Shown here: piece after piece, positions 18,310-27,430 of the stretch | Numbering within the stretch: the stretch's first letter is position 1 | Layout of the letters: every line of letters begins with the position of its first letter | NCBI RefSeq assembly: GCF_038594945.1 | Contig: NZ_JBCFYD010000002.1 | Location: 1,178,001-1,242,000, forward strand | From: Fodinibius sp. Rm-B-1B1-1 | Lineage (GTDB): Bacteria; Bacteroidota; Rhodothermia; Balneolales; Balneolaceae | Length of the DNA: 64,000 nt | Direction of reading: 5' to 3' | Position numbers and translations under genes: made by a program | Notes under the pieces: generated by a model | What the model was told of the DNA's origin: nothing | Seen by the model: only the letters and a program-made list of their open reading frames with translations | Database searches by the model: none

Positions 18310-19590
18310 TCAGCTGGTATACTTTAATCCCTTGGCGCCAATATCTGAGCGATAATAGCGATTCTCAAAATTAATTTTCTTCACTTCTCGATAGGTATTT
18401 GTAATAGAATCTTCCAGAGATTCGCCCGCTCCAACCACACTTAATACACGTCCACCATCCGTATATGTTTTGCTGTCTTGTTCTTTTGTCCCAGCATGAA
18501 ATACAAGAGCATCCTCAGAAACATCAGTTAGCCCTGAAATTTCCTTCCCTTTCTCGTACTTAGTAGGATATCCATCCGAAGCTAATACCACGCAGCAGCG
18601 ATAATTGTCATCAACTCGTACTTCTTTTTGATTTAACTCTTCGTTCACAGCGGCTTCCATTAGCTCAAGAAAATCAGACTCCAGCGCCGGTAATACGGCC
18701 TGCGCCTCGGGATCCCCTAACCGACAATTAAACTCGACTACTTTGGGACCATCTTCGGTAATCATTAATCCACAATATAAAATCCCCTTATAAGGGTTTT
18801 CGTCCAGCAACATAGCCGAAATTGTGGGTAAGATAATCTCTTTTTCCACCCGCTGTAACATACGATTCCCAATTACCGGTGTTGGACAATATGCCCCCAT
18901 CCCTCCGGTATTAAGTCCGGTATCGCCCTCTCCAATTCGTTTGTGATCTTGCGCATAGTGAAGAATTTTAGCTGTCTTCCCATCGGATATCACAAAGACA
19001 GAAGCTTCTTCGCCTTTCATAAACTCTTCGACCACCAACTTCTGGGCCGCTTTTTGGAAACGTTCATCTTCTTTTAGTTCATCCAGGCGTTTTTCCACTT
19101 CCTCCGCCGATTCACAAATAAATACCCCCTTCCCGCCAGCAAGGCCATCTGCTTTTAAGACGACTGGATATTCATCTTTACTTTTGATCACCTTTAACGC
19201 CTTGTCAAACTCCTTGCGGGAATAGGTCTGGAAATCTGCCGTAGGAATACGATTCTTTTTCATAAACTCGTTAGCAAACTCCTTACTGCCTTCAAGCTGA
19301 GCTGCGACTTTGGAGGGGCCAAAAACCTTGTGTCCTTTTTCTTCGAGAAAATCAGTGATACCATCAACAAGCGGCTTCTCTGGTCCCACTACAGTGAGAG
19401 CAATTTCTTTATCCTCAATAAATTCAAGAATCGCCTCAAAATCAGATAACGAAAGATCTACATTCGTACCTACTTGGGCCGTACCAGGATTACCAGGCGC
19501 AATAAACAGCTGGTCAAGGTTATCAGATTTTGCAATACTCCATGCCATAGCGTGTTCACGTCCACCGCTACCCAGTAATAATACATTCAT
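18310..19590 (-). CDS. purD: Phosphoribosylamine-glycine ligase
   Basis: GAR synthetase (426 residues), the second step of purine synthesis, an ATP-grasp enzyme. Visible: the N-terminal LLLGSGGREHAMAWSIAKS (4-22), the GPSKVAAQLEGSKEFANEFM linker, the ATP-grasp core PVVLKADGLAGGKGVFIC, HDHKR-like AQDHKRIGEGDTGLNTGGMGAYCP and the metal-binding VEFNCRLGDPEAQ. It converges on menE with a 14-bp gap, leaving almost no room for a terminator. It follows tpiA by 43 bases in a leftward group with gatB. The purine genes purK and purE lie separately at 34-35.8 kb. Confidence 0.95.
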   Translation of the reverse strand: MNVLLLGSGGREHAMAWSIAKSDNLDQLFIAPGNPGTAQVGTNVDLSLSDFEAILEFIEDKEIALTVVGPEKPLVDGITDFLEEKGHKVFGPSKVAAQLEGSKEFANEFMKKNRIPTADFQTYSRKEFDKALKVIKSKDEYPVVLKADGLAGGKGVFICESAEEVEKRLDELKEDERFQKAAQKLVVEEFMKGEEASVFVISDGKTAKILHYAQDHKRIGEGDTGLNTGGMGAYCPTPVIGNRMLQRVEKEIILPTISAMLLDENPYKGILYCGLMITEDGPKVVEFNCRLGDPEAQAVLPALESDFLELMEAAVNEELNQKEVRVDDNYRCCVVLASDGYPTKYEKGKEISGLTDVSEDALVFHAGTKEQDSKTYTDGGRVLSVVGAGESLEDSITNTYREVKKINFENRYYRSDIGAKGLKYTS

Positions 19591-19633
19591 AATATGCGCT
19601 TACTTTTAAATAAAACTGATAAAAAATTTGGAT

Positions 19634-20404
19634 TTATGAGGACAACTGTTCTGCAATTTTGATAATCTTGGTAAAACTATCGGCTTTTAGTGAAGCACCA
19701 CCAATTAAACCGCCATCAACATCAGGCTGTTCCAACAGCTCTTCAGCGTTGTGAGGTTTCATACTTCCGCCATATAAAATGCGAACGCTGTCTGCTGCTT
19801 CTGTATAAAGCTCTGCAAGCACTTCGCGGATCATCTTGTGCATTTCCTGAGCCTGATCCGGAGTTGCAGTCTCACCGGTACCTATCGCCCATATTGGCTC
19901 ATATGCAATAACTATATTATCAGCATCTTCATCCTCTACCCCAATTAAGGCACCTTGAACCTGCTTTTTTACACGTAGCACATGCTCATCAGCTTTACGC
20001 TGTTCAAGAGATTCCCCAACACAGATAACCGGTTTTAAACTGTCATTCAGTGCTTTGTTAACCTTGGCATTAACAGTTTTATCGGTTTCACCAAAATATT
20101 GACGGCGTTCGGAATGCCCCAATATCACATATTCACAGTTTACCTCATTCAGCATTGTCGTACTCACTTCACCGGTAAACGCGCCATTATCCTCATAATG
20201 CATATTTTGGGCGCCCAATGCCATACCATCAATGTTCTGCAGTTCATCAGCGGCTGTAGTTAGCGAAATAGTAGGTGGACAAACCAACCCATCAACCTCC
20301 TTTGGCAAGGTATTCATCTCTTCCTCAATCCCCTGTAAGAGTGTTGAAGTCTCTTTAGGGCCGCAATTCATTTTCCAATTACCAGCAATTAAAAAACGTC
20401 TCAT
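19634..20404 (-). CDS. tpiA: Triosephosphate isomerase
   Basis: Interconverts dihydroxyacetone phosphate and glyceraldehyde 3-phosphate in glycolysis and gluconeogenesis. At 256 residues it has normal bacterial length. Active-site residues: Asn9 and Lys11 (GNWKMN), His97 (ILGHSERRQYFGE) and the catalytic base Glu169 (AYEPIWAIGTG). The phosphate-binding loops ILYGGSMKP and LIGGASLK close the barrel. Its ATG overlaps the stop of the TlpA-like lipoprotein gene upstream by four bases (translational coupling). Confidence 0.96.
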   Translation of the reverse strand: MRRFLIAGNWKMNCGPKETSTLLQGIEEEMNTLPKEVDGLVCPPTISLTTAADELQNIDGMALGAQNMHYEDNGAFTGEVSTTMLNEVNCEYVILGHSERRQYFGETDKTVNAKVNKALNDSLKPVICVGESLEQRKADEHVLRVKKQVQGALIGVEDEDADNIVIAYEPIWAIGTGETATPDQAQEMHKMIREVLAELYTEAADSVRILYGGSMKPHNAEELLEQPDVDGGLIGGASLKADSFTKIIKIAEQLSS

Positions 20405-21780
20405 GATGCAGGTTCCTCGTTATTGTCTTTATTAATAATTTTTTGAATATCTTGTATTACATCGTCAAACTCGTTACCCACGTATTTCCTAACAATTCGG
20501 CCTTCCTTGTCAACCAAAAACCGAGTGGGGACTAAACGGATATTAAACAGTTCCAGCAATTCTTCACGATCAAATGCTTTTGCATCCGCTACCGGCCATG
20601 GCTTTACCCGTTCTTCAAAAAAAGCATCTACTGTTACCTGACTATCATCCAATGGTAATGTCACAATTTGAAGGCCATAATTTTTGTAGATACTGTGTAT
20701 GACAACAGTACGATCAAACTGTTCTTGGTATAAGCCATTACTCAATCGAGTAATCTCCAAAATATACGGAGCTTCTAACAAGGAGTCGCGGCTAAATACC
20801 TGTCCATTTTGAGAGAACTGAAATTTAGGAATAGTATCACCCGGAGACAGATACGTTAGGTCATACGTCATTGATTTGGCCCAAGTACTGGCCGAATCTT
20901 CAGGGAACTGCTTTTTAAAAGCTGCAAGCTCTTCTTGTGCTTGGTCAACCCGGGCACTGTCGTATAATAGCTTTATTTTTTCACGTGCAATTCGACTGGC
21001 ATTATCTTCCGTTTCAGTCATTTTTGCTAACGAATCCATATAGACCAGTGCAGAATCAAGTCCTTTGTTTTCTGCTAAATATTGCTTTCCAAACGTTGCC
21101 CCTAAATCACTTAAATCATCATGCTCGTCGACCAAACGAATGCGATTCATCATTTGGGGTTGATCGTACATCTCCAAAATTTTGATCGCTTCGCGAGCTG
21201 CAAAATTAGATGCAAATGTGCCTTGCTCATCATCATAAACATCCCAATAAAGGTTTGTCCACTTTTGGAGTTCATCGCGCAACGTATCCCCCTTAATCTG
21301 ACCGGCACGAGCCAAATCCATAACCCTGCGAAAATTTCTTCCAAGTCGTTGAAATGTCTCCATCGCGTCGTGTTCTCGAGAATCATAAGTCAGCGTCTCT
21401 TGCAAGTTGGGTAGCTGTCCAGTTATAAACACTGAATCCCCATCAGCCAATATAACACCGCTGCGCCCTAAATTGCGATTATTTCGACTAATAATAGCCG
21501 GATAACGTCGCTTTTCCTGGAATTTAGCAAAACCCGAAAAGCTACCATTTGTATCAGTAACCGCATGGAAAAGGGTATCCGCATCGGCGTTGGCAGAATC
21601 TCTTTTAATGACGGTAAAACCGATGCCGGAGAAATCTCCGCTGCTGTCGATAGAGTCGGAAACCGTAAAGTTTCCTGAGATATGAGCTTTCTTTGTTTCG
21701 GGTTCGCTTGAACAACTCCAGCTAACAAGCCCTACAAGCAATACCGCTACCAAGCCTTTTATACGTTTGAACATAGCCAT
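20401..21780 (-). CDS. TlpA/AhpC-like thioredoxin-fold lipoprotein without CXXC
   Basis: 459 residues. Signal with lipobox LVSWS-C (Cys23), then a DUF4369-like N-terminal beta domain (HISGNFTVSD...FSGIGFTVIKRDSANADADTLFHAVTDTNGSFSGFAKF), a helical middle part (about 140-290) and a C-terminal thioredoxin fold (YGLQIVTLPLDDSQVTVDAFF, FNIRLVPTRFLVDKEGRIVRKYVG). This layout is that of outer-surface TlpA-like proteins common in Bacteroidota. The usual catalytic CXXC is not present, so disulfide chemistry is doubtful. It overlaps tpiA by four bases and follows gatB by 39. It may start at Met1 or Met3. Confidence 0.72.
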   Translation of the reverse strand: MAMFKRIKGLVAVLLVGLVSWSCSSEPETKKAHISGNFTVSDSIDSSGDFSGIGFTVIKRDSANADADTLFHAVTDTNGSFSGFAKFQEKRRYPAIISRNNRNLGRSGVILADGDSVFITGQLPNLQETLTYDSREHDAMETFQRLGRNFRRVMDLARAGQIKGDTLRDELQKWTNLYWDVYDDEQGTFASNFAAREAIKILEMYDQPQMMNRIRLVDEHDDLSDLGATFGKQYLAENKGLDSALVYMDSLAKMTETEDNASRIAREKIKLLYDSARVDQAQEELAAFKKQFPEDSASTWAKSMTYDLTYLSPGDTIPKFQFSQNGQVFSRDSLLEAPYILEITRLSNGLYQEQFDRTVVIHSIYKNYGLQIVTLPLDDSQVTVDAFFEERVKPWPVADAKAFDREELLELFNIRLVPTRFLVDKEGRIVRKYVGNEFDDVIQDIQKIINKDNNEEPAS

Positions 21781-21819
21781 TAAATAAAATAGAACATTAA
21801 GTTTACTGATCCCAGTTTA

Positions 21820-23268
21820 TTACGCTTCCAGACGTTCAGTAATCATTTCCCGCACCATTTGTGGATTCGCTTTACCTTGCGAACGCTGCATAACCTGTCC
21901 GATAAAAAAGCCGATAAGCCCCTTCTTACCGTCTCGATACCGCTCTACTTCATCCGGATGCTCCTCAATTACATCATCTACAATAGGTTCCAGGAAGCCA
22001 GTATCCGAAACTTGAACAAGGTTCATCTCTTTAGCTAATGCTTCTGCTGATTTATCCTCATTCAACATCGCATCATAAATTTCGGTCATGGCTGATGAAT
22101 TAATTTTGTCATCCTCGCGAAGCTGAACAAGTCCTGCCAACCGCTCTTCCCCAATAGGAAACTCCTGGATATCAATACTACGATCGTTAAGAGTTCGCAG
22201 CACCTCCGTTAAAACTAAATTCGATACCGCTTTAGGGTTTCCAGCATGTCGTAACACCTCTTCGTAATAATCTGCTAAATACCGGTCTTCGGTGAGTGTC
22301 TGTGCATCATCTTTACTCATATCAAACTCATCTATAAAGCGCTGTTTGCGTACATCCGGCATCTCGGGAAGCTCTGACTTGATATCATCAAGCATCTCAT
22401 CGGTAACTACCACCGGAGGAATGTCTGGCTCCGGAAAATAGCGATAATCGTGCGCCTCCTCTTTTGTACGCATCATGCGCGTTTCCATCTTGTTGGCATC
22501 CCAAAGCAACGTCTGCTGCACCACTTCTCCGCCCGACTCAATAAGGTCGATCTGGCGCTCAATCTCAAATTCGATAGCCCGTTCCACATTGCGAAACGAG
22601 TTCATATTCTTGAGCTCCGTACGTGTACCAAACTCTTCTTGTCCCTTTGGACGTACCGAAACATTGGCATCACAGCGGAGACTCCCCTCCTCCATGTTAC
22701 CATCACAGATCTCAAGATACTGTACAATCTGTTTGATACGTTTTAAATACTCATACGCTTCCTTGGCCGTACGGATATCCGGCTCCGAAACAATTTCGAT
22801 AAGCGGAACACCGGCACGGTTAAGATCAATCAGGGTATTAAACGGGTCCTGATCGTGAATAGACTTCCCGGCATCCTCCTCCATATGGATACGGGTAATA
22901 CCAATTTCCTTATCGTAGCCATCAGCAGTAATAGAAATATGCCCATCTTTACAAATGGGAGTTTCGTACTGCGAAATCTGATACCCTTTAGGCAGATCGG
23001 GGTAAAAGTAATTCTTACGGGCAAAAATTGATTTACGAGCTATATCACAGTTCGTAGCCAATCCCATCTTAATGATGTACCGCACCAGGTTCTCATTCAA
23101 AACAGGCAGTGTTCCGGGATGCCCCAGGCAAAGTGGCGTAACTTGCGTGTTGGGCGACCCACCAAATTCTGTTGAAACCGAGGCAAAAGCCTTACTTTCC
23201 GTTAAAAGTTGGGCATGTACTTCAAGCCCAATAACTGCTTCATAATTTTCGTAAACCGAACTGCTCAT
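21820..23268 (-). CDS. gatB: Aspartyl/glutamyl-tRNA(Asn/Gln) amidotransferase subunit B
   Basis: Subunit B of the GatCAB complex, which converts misacylated Glu-tRNA(Gln) (and Asp-tRNA(Asn)) to the amide form. 482 residues of normal length. The N-terminal kinase-like core is clear: YEAVIGLEVHAQLLTESKAF (9-28), CLGHPGTLPVLN, the YFYPDLPKGYQISQYE signature (67-82), LIDLNRAGVPLIEIVSEPD and MEEGSLRCDANVSVRP. The C-terminal YqeY/helical tail (LIGFFIGQVMQRSQGKANPQMVREMI) binds tRNA. It is the first gene of the leftward group gatB, TlpA-like, tpiA, purD. Confidence 0.96.
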   Translation of the reverse strand: MSSSVYENYEAVIGLEVHAQLLTESKAFASVSTEFGGSPNTQVTPLCLGHPGTLPVLNENLVRYIIKMGLATNCDIARKSIFARKNYFYPDLPKGYQISQYETPICKDGHISITADGYDKEIGITRIHMEEDAGKSIHDQDPFNTLIDLNRAGVPLIEIVSEPDIRTAKEAYEYLKRIKQIVQYLEICDGNMEEGSLRCDANVSVRPKGQEEFGTRTELKNMNSFRNVERAIEFEIERQIDLIESGGEVVQQTLLWDANKMETRMMRTKEEAHDYRYFPEPDIPPVVVTDEMLDDIKSELPEMPDVRKQRFIDEFDMSKDDAQTLTEDRYLADYYEEVLRHAGNPKAVSNLVLTEVLRTLNDRSIDIQEFPIGEERLAGLVQLREDDKINSSAMTEIYDAMLNEDKSAEALAKEMNLVQVSDTGFLEPIVDDVIEEHPDEVERYRDGKKGLIGFFIGQVMQRSQGKANPQMVREMITERLEA

Positions 23269-23374
23269 CGCTGAAATTTATTACTTTGTTATTTTTGATG
23301 GCGAAAGATATTAAACGTCTGGGACTTTTATTAATCATTCTGATATAAAATCGGTACTTCACCGTGCAATAACA

Positions 23375-23923
23375 ATGAGACATAAAGAACTGCATGTATT
23401 TGAAGAAAGCAACCATCTTTTTTGGGGATTAATTATTTTGGTTGCCACTGCTGTGGGTACCTACCTGCTGGCTGGTTCGTTCGTGACAATGGATTGGTAT
23501 CCCTTTAACGTTAGGCAACTGCTTGCATTGGGCCTCTATGCCATAAGTTTCACTGGCATTATCAAGTTATCGGAACCTCTTTATCATTTCATTCTCTATT
23601 TTAGAGACTCAGACTTGATGATAGATATCAAAAAAGGTGATCTAAAAACAGATACCCTTCGTATTCCGGTCGATAATCTACAACAACTGAAGTTTACGCC
23701 CCATACCTCCCGAGACGCCGACGAAGCTCTGTTCGATTTTTCTACGAGTTATCACTTGCTCTATCAAAAGAAAGGCGACGAAACGTTTTATAAACTTCTT
23801 GGGGATCAATCTGCTTCTATTACGCTAAAAGTAGACGATATTGCTGATATTATGCGATTTATCAGTGATAAAAATCCTGATATTCATATCCCAAATGAGC
23901 AAGCGGCCTATTTTAACTTATAA
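23375..23923 (+). CDS. Two-helix membrane protein of unknown function
   Basis: 182 residues, no family recognised. Two predicted membrane segments (about 15-36, FWGLIILVATAVGTYLLAGSF, and 46-67, LLALGLYAISFTGIIKLSEPLYHFI) are followed by a soluble domain rich in alternating beta residues (LMIDIKKGDLKTDTLRIPVDNLQQLKF, FDFSTSYHLLYQKKGDETFYKLLGD), like PH-type or bPH2 membrane-associated domains. It is a lone rightward gene divergent from gatB and convergent with the collagen-like lipoprotein. Confidence 0.6.
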   Translation: MRHKELHVFEESNHLFWGLIILVATAVGTYLLAGSFVTMDWYPFNVRQLLALGLYAISFTGIIKLSEPLYHFILYFRDSDLMIDIKKGDLKTDTLRIPVDNLQQLKFTPHTSRDADEALFDFSTSYHLLYQKKGDETFYKLLGDQSASITLKVDDIADIMRFISDKNPDIHIPNEQAAYFNL

Positions 23924-23985
23924 AAGCGATCTTAATACCATTGGGTATTTGAATCAATTATAATTTCATTGATTATTTTTCATCC

Positions 23986-24020
23986 AAAATAAAAAATGCC
24001 ACCGCCCTAAGGCGATGGCA
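23986..24020 (-). terminator. Terminator of the collagen-like lipoprotein gene
   Basis: TGCCACCGCC and GGCGATGGCA pair (one G-U in the minus-strand RNA) around a four-base loop. The minus-strand transcript continues into ATTTTTTATTTT. It lies between convergent genes and may also act on the rightward transcript. Confidence 0.8.
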
Positions 24021-24049
24021 TCCAAGGTGCCTATCTCTATCAGAAATAT

Positions 24050-24934
24050 TTATTTATAAAATCCATAATAGTCGGCAATAGATTTGTAATTGGAAGGATC
24101 CAAATGATCGGGGATTACAGAAGCCTTCTGTTTACTCATATCCTCGGTGTTGGCGGCCTCGATACGGACTACTTCAATTCCTTGATATTCCTCTCCCGGA
24201 CCATCAACTTCAATAACACATAATACACTAGGCTCGGAAAAATAGAAACTATCATGGTCCCAACCTATAAAAACCCCATAATGAGTATCCATTCGCCACC
24301 CATAACCCGGAATTGGAATATGAACTGAATTTATATTGGGATCAGAATCAATCAAATATACAAACCAAGCATTTTGATTCATCTGCTCTTCACTATCAAT
24401 ATCTGGAATTTGTAATATTTTACCCTGAATTTGCTCAAAATCATGCCCTGGAAAAATGTACCGCGTCACATTTGCATTCCCGTCAGCTCCTTTTAGGTTT
24501 AAGGGTGCTCCCCAGCCGTTGTCTGTTTTCGGGCCATACAGTTCATAGCTATCCTTGTCCAAATAATAGTCTCCCTCAACTCCTAAAGAAGCATCTGGTG
24601 CTCCAGTACCGGAATGAATCTGGCTGCCGTTTTCTCCATCGGCTCCATCCTCTCCCATCAGTACTATAATCGGATTGCCCCATCCATTATTATCCTTGGG
24701 GCCATGCAATTCGCCGGTATCCTGATTAAGATAATAGTCGCCTATATCTCCTACGTCTTCACTCGGTTCCCCTGTACCGGCATACATAACACTACCGTCT
24801 TCACCTGCGGGTCCAATCGGACCTACCTCTCCCTGCGGGCCTTGAGGTCCTTCCGTACCTGACGGCCCTTCGCATGCTAATGCAATTAGACTTACTAAAA
24901 GAATACTTAACACCATTCGACTTAGTTTATACAT
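24050..24934 (-). CDS. Surface lipoprotein with short collagen-like segment and duplicated module
   Basis: 294 residues from the ATG at 24934, which has a GAGAG site just upstream; a TTG nine bases earlier is less likely. The signal ends in the lipobox LIALA-C (Cys21). A short Gly-X-Y run (GPSGTEGPQGPQGEVGPIGPAGEDG) follows. Then come two similar modules: MYAGTGEPSEDVGDIGDYYLNQDTGELHGPKDNNGWGNPI and IHSGTGAPDASLGVEGDYYLDKDSYELYGPKTDNGWGAPL, separated by another Gly-rich linker. The C-terminal 130 residues are a distinct domain without recognised family. Such GTGxPxxxxGxxGDYYLD...LYGPK repeats are typical of collagen-like and tail-fibre-associated proteins; a surface role is inferred. Confidence 0.75.
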   Translation of the reverse strand: MYKLSRMVLSILLVSLIALACEGPSGTEGPQGPQGEVGPIGPAGEDGSVMYAGTGEPSEDVGDIGDYYLNQDTGELHGPKDNNGWGNPIIVLMGEDGADGENGSQIHSGTGAPDASLGVEGDYYLDKDSYELYGPKTDNGWGAPLNLKGADGNANVTRYIFPGHDFEQIQGKILQIPDIDSEEQMNQNAWFVYLIDSDPNINSVHIPIPGYGWRMDTHYGVFIGWDHDSFYFSEPSVLCVIEVDGPGEEYQGIEVVRIEAANTEDMSKQKASVIPDHLDPSNYKSIADYYGFYK

Positions 24935-25013
24935 AACTCTCAAAAATTTAATTGATTATTTTTTTACAGAGGTATCCCATAGGTATCTACGAAACACAGA
25001 GCATGAATCAGCT

Positions 25014-25050
25014 CAAAAAAAAAGCGGGACGCTATCAACGTCCCGCTTTT
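25014..25050 (-). terminator. Terminator of the PKD/beta-helix lipoprotein gene
   Basis: An 11-bp perfect stem, AAAGCGGGACG and CGTCCCGCTTT, with a 7-base loop; A-tracts and T-tracts on either side make it potentially bidirectional. On the minus strand it ends the gene that stops at 25085. Confidence 0.88.
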
Positions 25051-25084
25051 ATAGGCTATTTGAATGTGAATTTATCCTACAAAC

Positions 25085-27091
25085 TTAGTAGTTATATAAA
25101 TTGTCATTGCTGTTATGGGAATATGTGACATTACTACCCATATTGAGCTGGGCGCCCCGACTATCTCTGACAATGATTCCATAGTTAGCGCTATTCTCAA
25201 TAGCTGCATTCGAAAGTTCCAAATAGGCATCACTATGCACCCCTAAGTTTCCGGCATCCATATAGATATCCAGATCTTTGCCACCTCCATATTCTATTAC
25301 GATATGGTCCATTTCATTTTCCAGTGAACCCGAAGAAATCCATATGCCACCCCAGGCCCCCTTAGCCTTAGACCGACCGGTGAATACAATAGGATCGTTG
25401 GATGTTCCTATGGCTTTAATATATCCCGGACTATTTCCACCAGGAACTTTTAAAACCACATCTGTTCCCATCTCAAAAAGAGCCCCGGCTTCTACCGTTA
25501 CATCTTTCACGATAGAGACCGTAGAGGTGAAATAGAATGTTCCGTTATTCAGGTTACTCCAGGTCTCAGATCCCGTTGACTCCGTATCTCCTCCATATAC
25601 TTCAACATCCCCTCCATTGAAATTGGTTTGACTATCAATAAAATCAATCTGAGTCGGATGAATACGCATATCATGAGTTGTATTATTCTCAAAGTAGCTA
25701 TCCTCCACGCTGAATTCGGAGCCCGATCGTCTGGTTTGTATACCATAACCCGCACTGCCAGTAAAAGAAACATTGCGAAGGGTAATCTTGGCATTGTCGA
25801 TCACCATATTGGTTTTACCAAAATAGGTAGCCATAGCGGTACTGCCCCCATAGCTGATATCCACGTGCTCCATAATATTATCTACGGAGGCGGAACCGAT
25901 AAATATACCGCGCCACGCTCCTGGTGTTTTACTGGTACCGGTAAATACAATTTTATTGGATTCTGTTCCCACGGCTTCAATAACAGCACCGTTACGAACC
26001 ACAATACCCGCATCGGGAACAAACTCAAATTCCGCGCCTTCATCAATTACGATATGATGTTCAAAGTCCACATTATTTTCGATTTGATATTTAGCACCAT
26101 CAAGAGCTGATACATTCATATCTCCGGTAGTGCCTCCACCAAAAGCTGTTACGTATCCCCCATCAAAGATAGTTGCTGCGTCAAAATATCCAATCTGGCT
26201 AATATGGATATAGGCGTGATATCCCTCATTTTCGGCAAAGGTCATGTTTTGCATTGCAAATTCTGACCCGTCTCTGCGCGTTTGAATGCCATGCTGACCA
26301 CTATTTGTAATGGTAACATCAGCGAGTTGTACTTTTGCACGGTCAACCGTTAAAGCGGCAGCCCCAAAATACGTACCGGCTTCATTACTTCCCGCATATT
26401 CTATGGTAGTATGGGTTATTTTATTCTCCACGGTATTTGAGGAAATAAAAATGCCACTCCAGTATCCTTTGGATTTATTTTCTCCGGTTAAGGTAATGGG
26501 TTCTTCTTCAGTTCCAGCTGAAACAAGTACAGAATTATCAGCATTAACATGAATACCGGCATCAGAGGCAAATTCTACTGTTACACCTGGTTCAATGGTC
26601 AATGTAGCACCATTCCGCACATCTATCTTATTCAACACCCGGTAGTGATTATCAGGGATCCAGGTTTCATCTTCCGTAATATCATCAGCAATCTCAACAA
26701 TTGTTGACTCTGCCGTTACCGTCACGTCATCCTTATCCGATTCACCATTGCCATCACTAACCGTAAGCGTAGCCAAATAATCTCCTGCTACATCAGGGGT
26801 AAACGTTGGAGCTTCAGCCTGATCATCCGACAACTGCACACTGCTGCCGCTGGGAGTATCTAAACTCCATTCAAAGGACAAGTCATCCCCGTCGGGATCG
26901 GTAGAACCAGAAGCATCAAGAGTAATTTCTTCTCCCACATTAATTGTTCCGTTGTCTGCATCAGCTACCGCTGACGGGGCATCATTTGTTGCATTCCCAT
27001 TATCATCTGTTCCTGATGGACTGTCACTGCAGGCGCTAACCAATAGTAACACCACCATTGATATTCCAAGTAAAGTTCGTGTCATCTTCAT
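25085..27091 (-). CDS. PKD-domain lipoprotein with three right-handed beta-helix modules
   Basis: 668-residue exported lipoprotein, lipobox LLLVSA-C (Cys21), then a Thr/Asn/Asp-rich linker. A PKD (Ig-like) domain occupies about residues 40-130 (ITLDASGSTDPDGDDLSFEWSLDTPSG, GDYLATLTVSDGNGESDKDDVTV). The remainder is three tandem units of about 175 residues, each with the same order: EPGVTVEF or equivalent, ITLTG or IVFTG, GxWxGIFI, IEYAG or ISYGG, YFGAAALTVDRAKVQL and GIQTRR or GIIVRD. That is the architecture of parallel beta-helix (pectate-lyase-like) surface proteins. A carbohydrate-binding or adhesive role is likely; catalytic activity cannot be claimed. Confidence 0.8.
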   Translation of the reverse strand: MKMTRTLLGISMVVLLLVSACSDSPSGTDDNGNATNDAPSAVADADNGTINVGEEITLDASGSTDPDGDDLSFEWSLDTPSGSSVQLSDDQAEAPTFTPDVAGDYLATLTVSDGNGESDKDDVTVTAESTIVEIADDITEDETWIPDNHYRVLNKIDVRNGATLTIEPGVTVEFASDAGIHVNADNSVLVSAGTEEEPITLTGENKSKGYWSGIFISSNTVENKITHTTIEYAGSNEAGTYFGAAALTVDRAKVQLADVTITNSGQHGIQTRRDGSEFAMQNMTFAENEGYHAYIHISQIGYFDAATIFDGGYVTAFGGGTTGDMNVSALDGAKYQIENNVDFEHHIVIDEGAEFEFVPDAGIVVRNGAVIEAVGTESNKIVFTGTSKTPGAWRGIFIGSASVDNIMEHVDISYGGSTAMATYFGKTNMVIDNAKITLRNVSFTGSAGYGIQTRRSGSEFSVEDSYFENNTTHDMRIHPTQIDFIDSQTNFNGGDVEVYGGDTESTGSETWSNLNNGTFYFTSTVSIVKDVTVEAGALFEMGTDVVLKVPGGNSPGYIKAIGTSNDPIVFTGRSKAKGAWGGIWISSGSLENEMDHIVIEYGGGKDLDIYMDAGNLGVHSDAYLELSNAAIENSANYGIIVRDSRGAQLNMGSNVTYSHNSNDNLYNY

Positions 27092-27430
27092 AAGTAGTTT
27101 TTTATTTTGATTTTAGTTGATAACCTGTGTTGAATCTATAGGGGTAATCCCCACTACTAATGAGATGCGAAACGTATTTCGAAAAGAGTTCAAATTGCCC
27201 GAAATTTCTTTTTATTCGTTGTAAGGGATACCAAAATCATCCAATATCCCCAGGCAGGAAATAGTCCAATTCCGTTTTGTGATTTCCTATTACCCAACCA
27301 CATAACTATTGCATGATTAATCAACTGGCTTAAACCAATTTATTTACGTTAATTAGCTAACTATTCATCTGCACAACAGCCACATATAATTTTCGGCACG
27401 TGCTAACACAGAAAAAAATCTACGGGTTCT
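27092..27430. other. Divergent intergenic region between beta-helix lipoprotein and ECF sigma gene
   Basis: No gene seen. A small palindrome GGGGTAATCCCC (27141-27152) lies upstream of the leftward lipoprotein. I see no convincing promoter consensus that could be assigned to either gene. Confidence 0.3.

Noticed and set aside
25628-26110. 160-codon antisense frame in the beta-helix lipoprotein gene
   Set aside because: It is the reverse strand of a repetitive coding region and has no recognisable domain.
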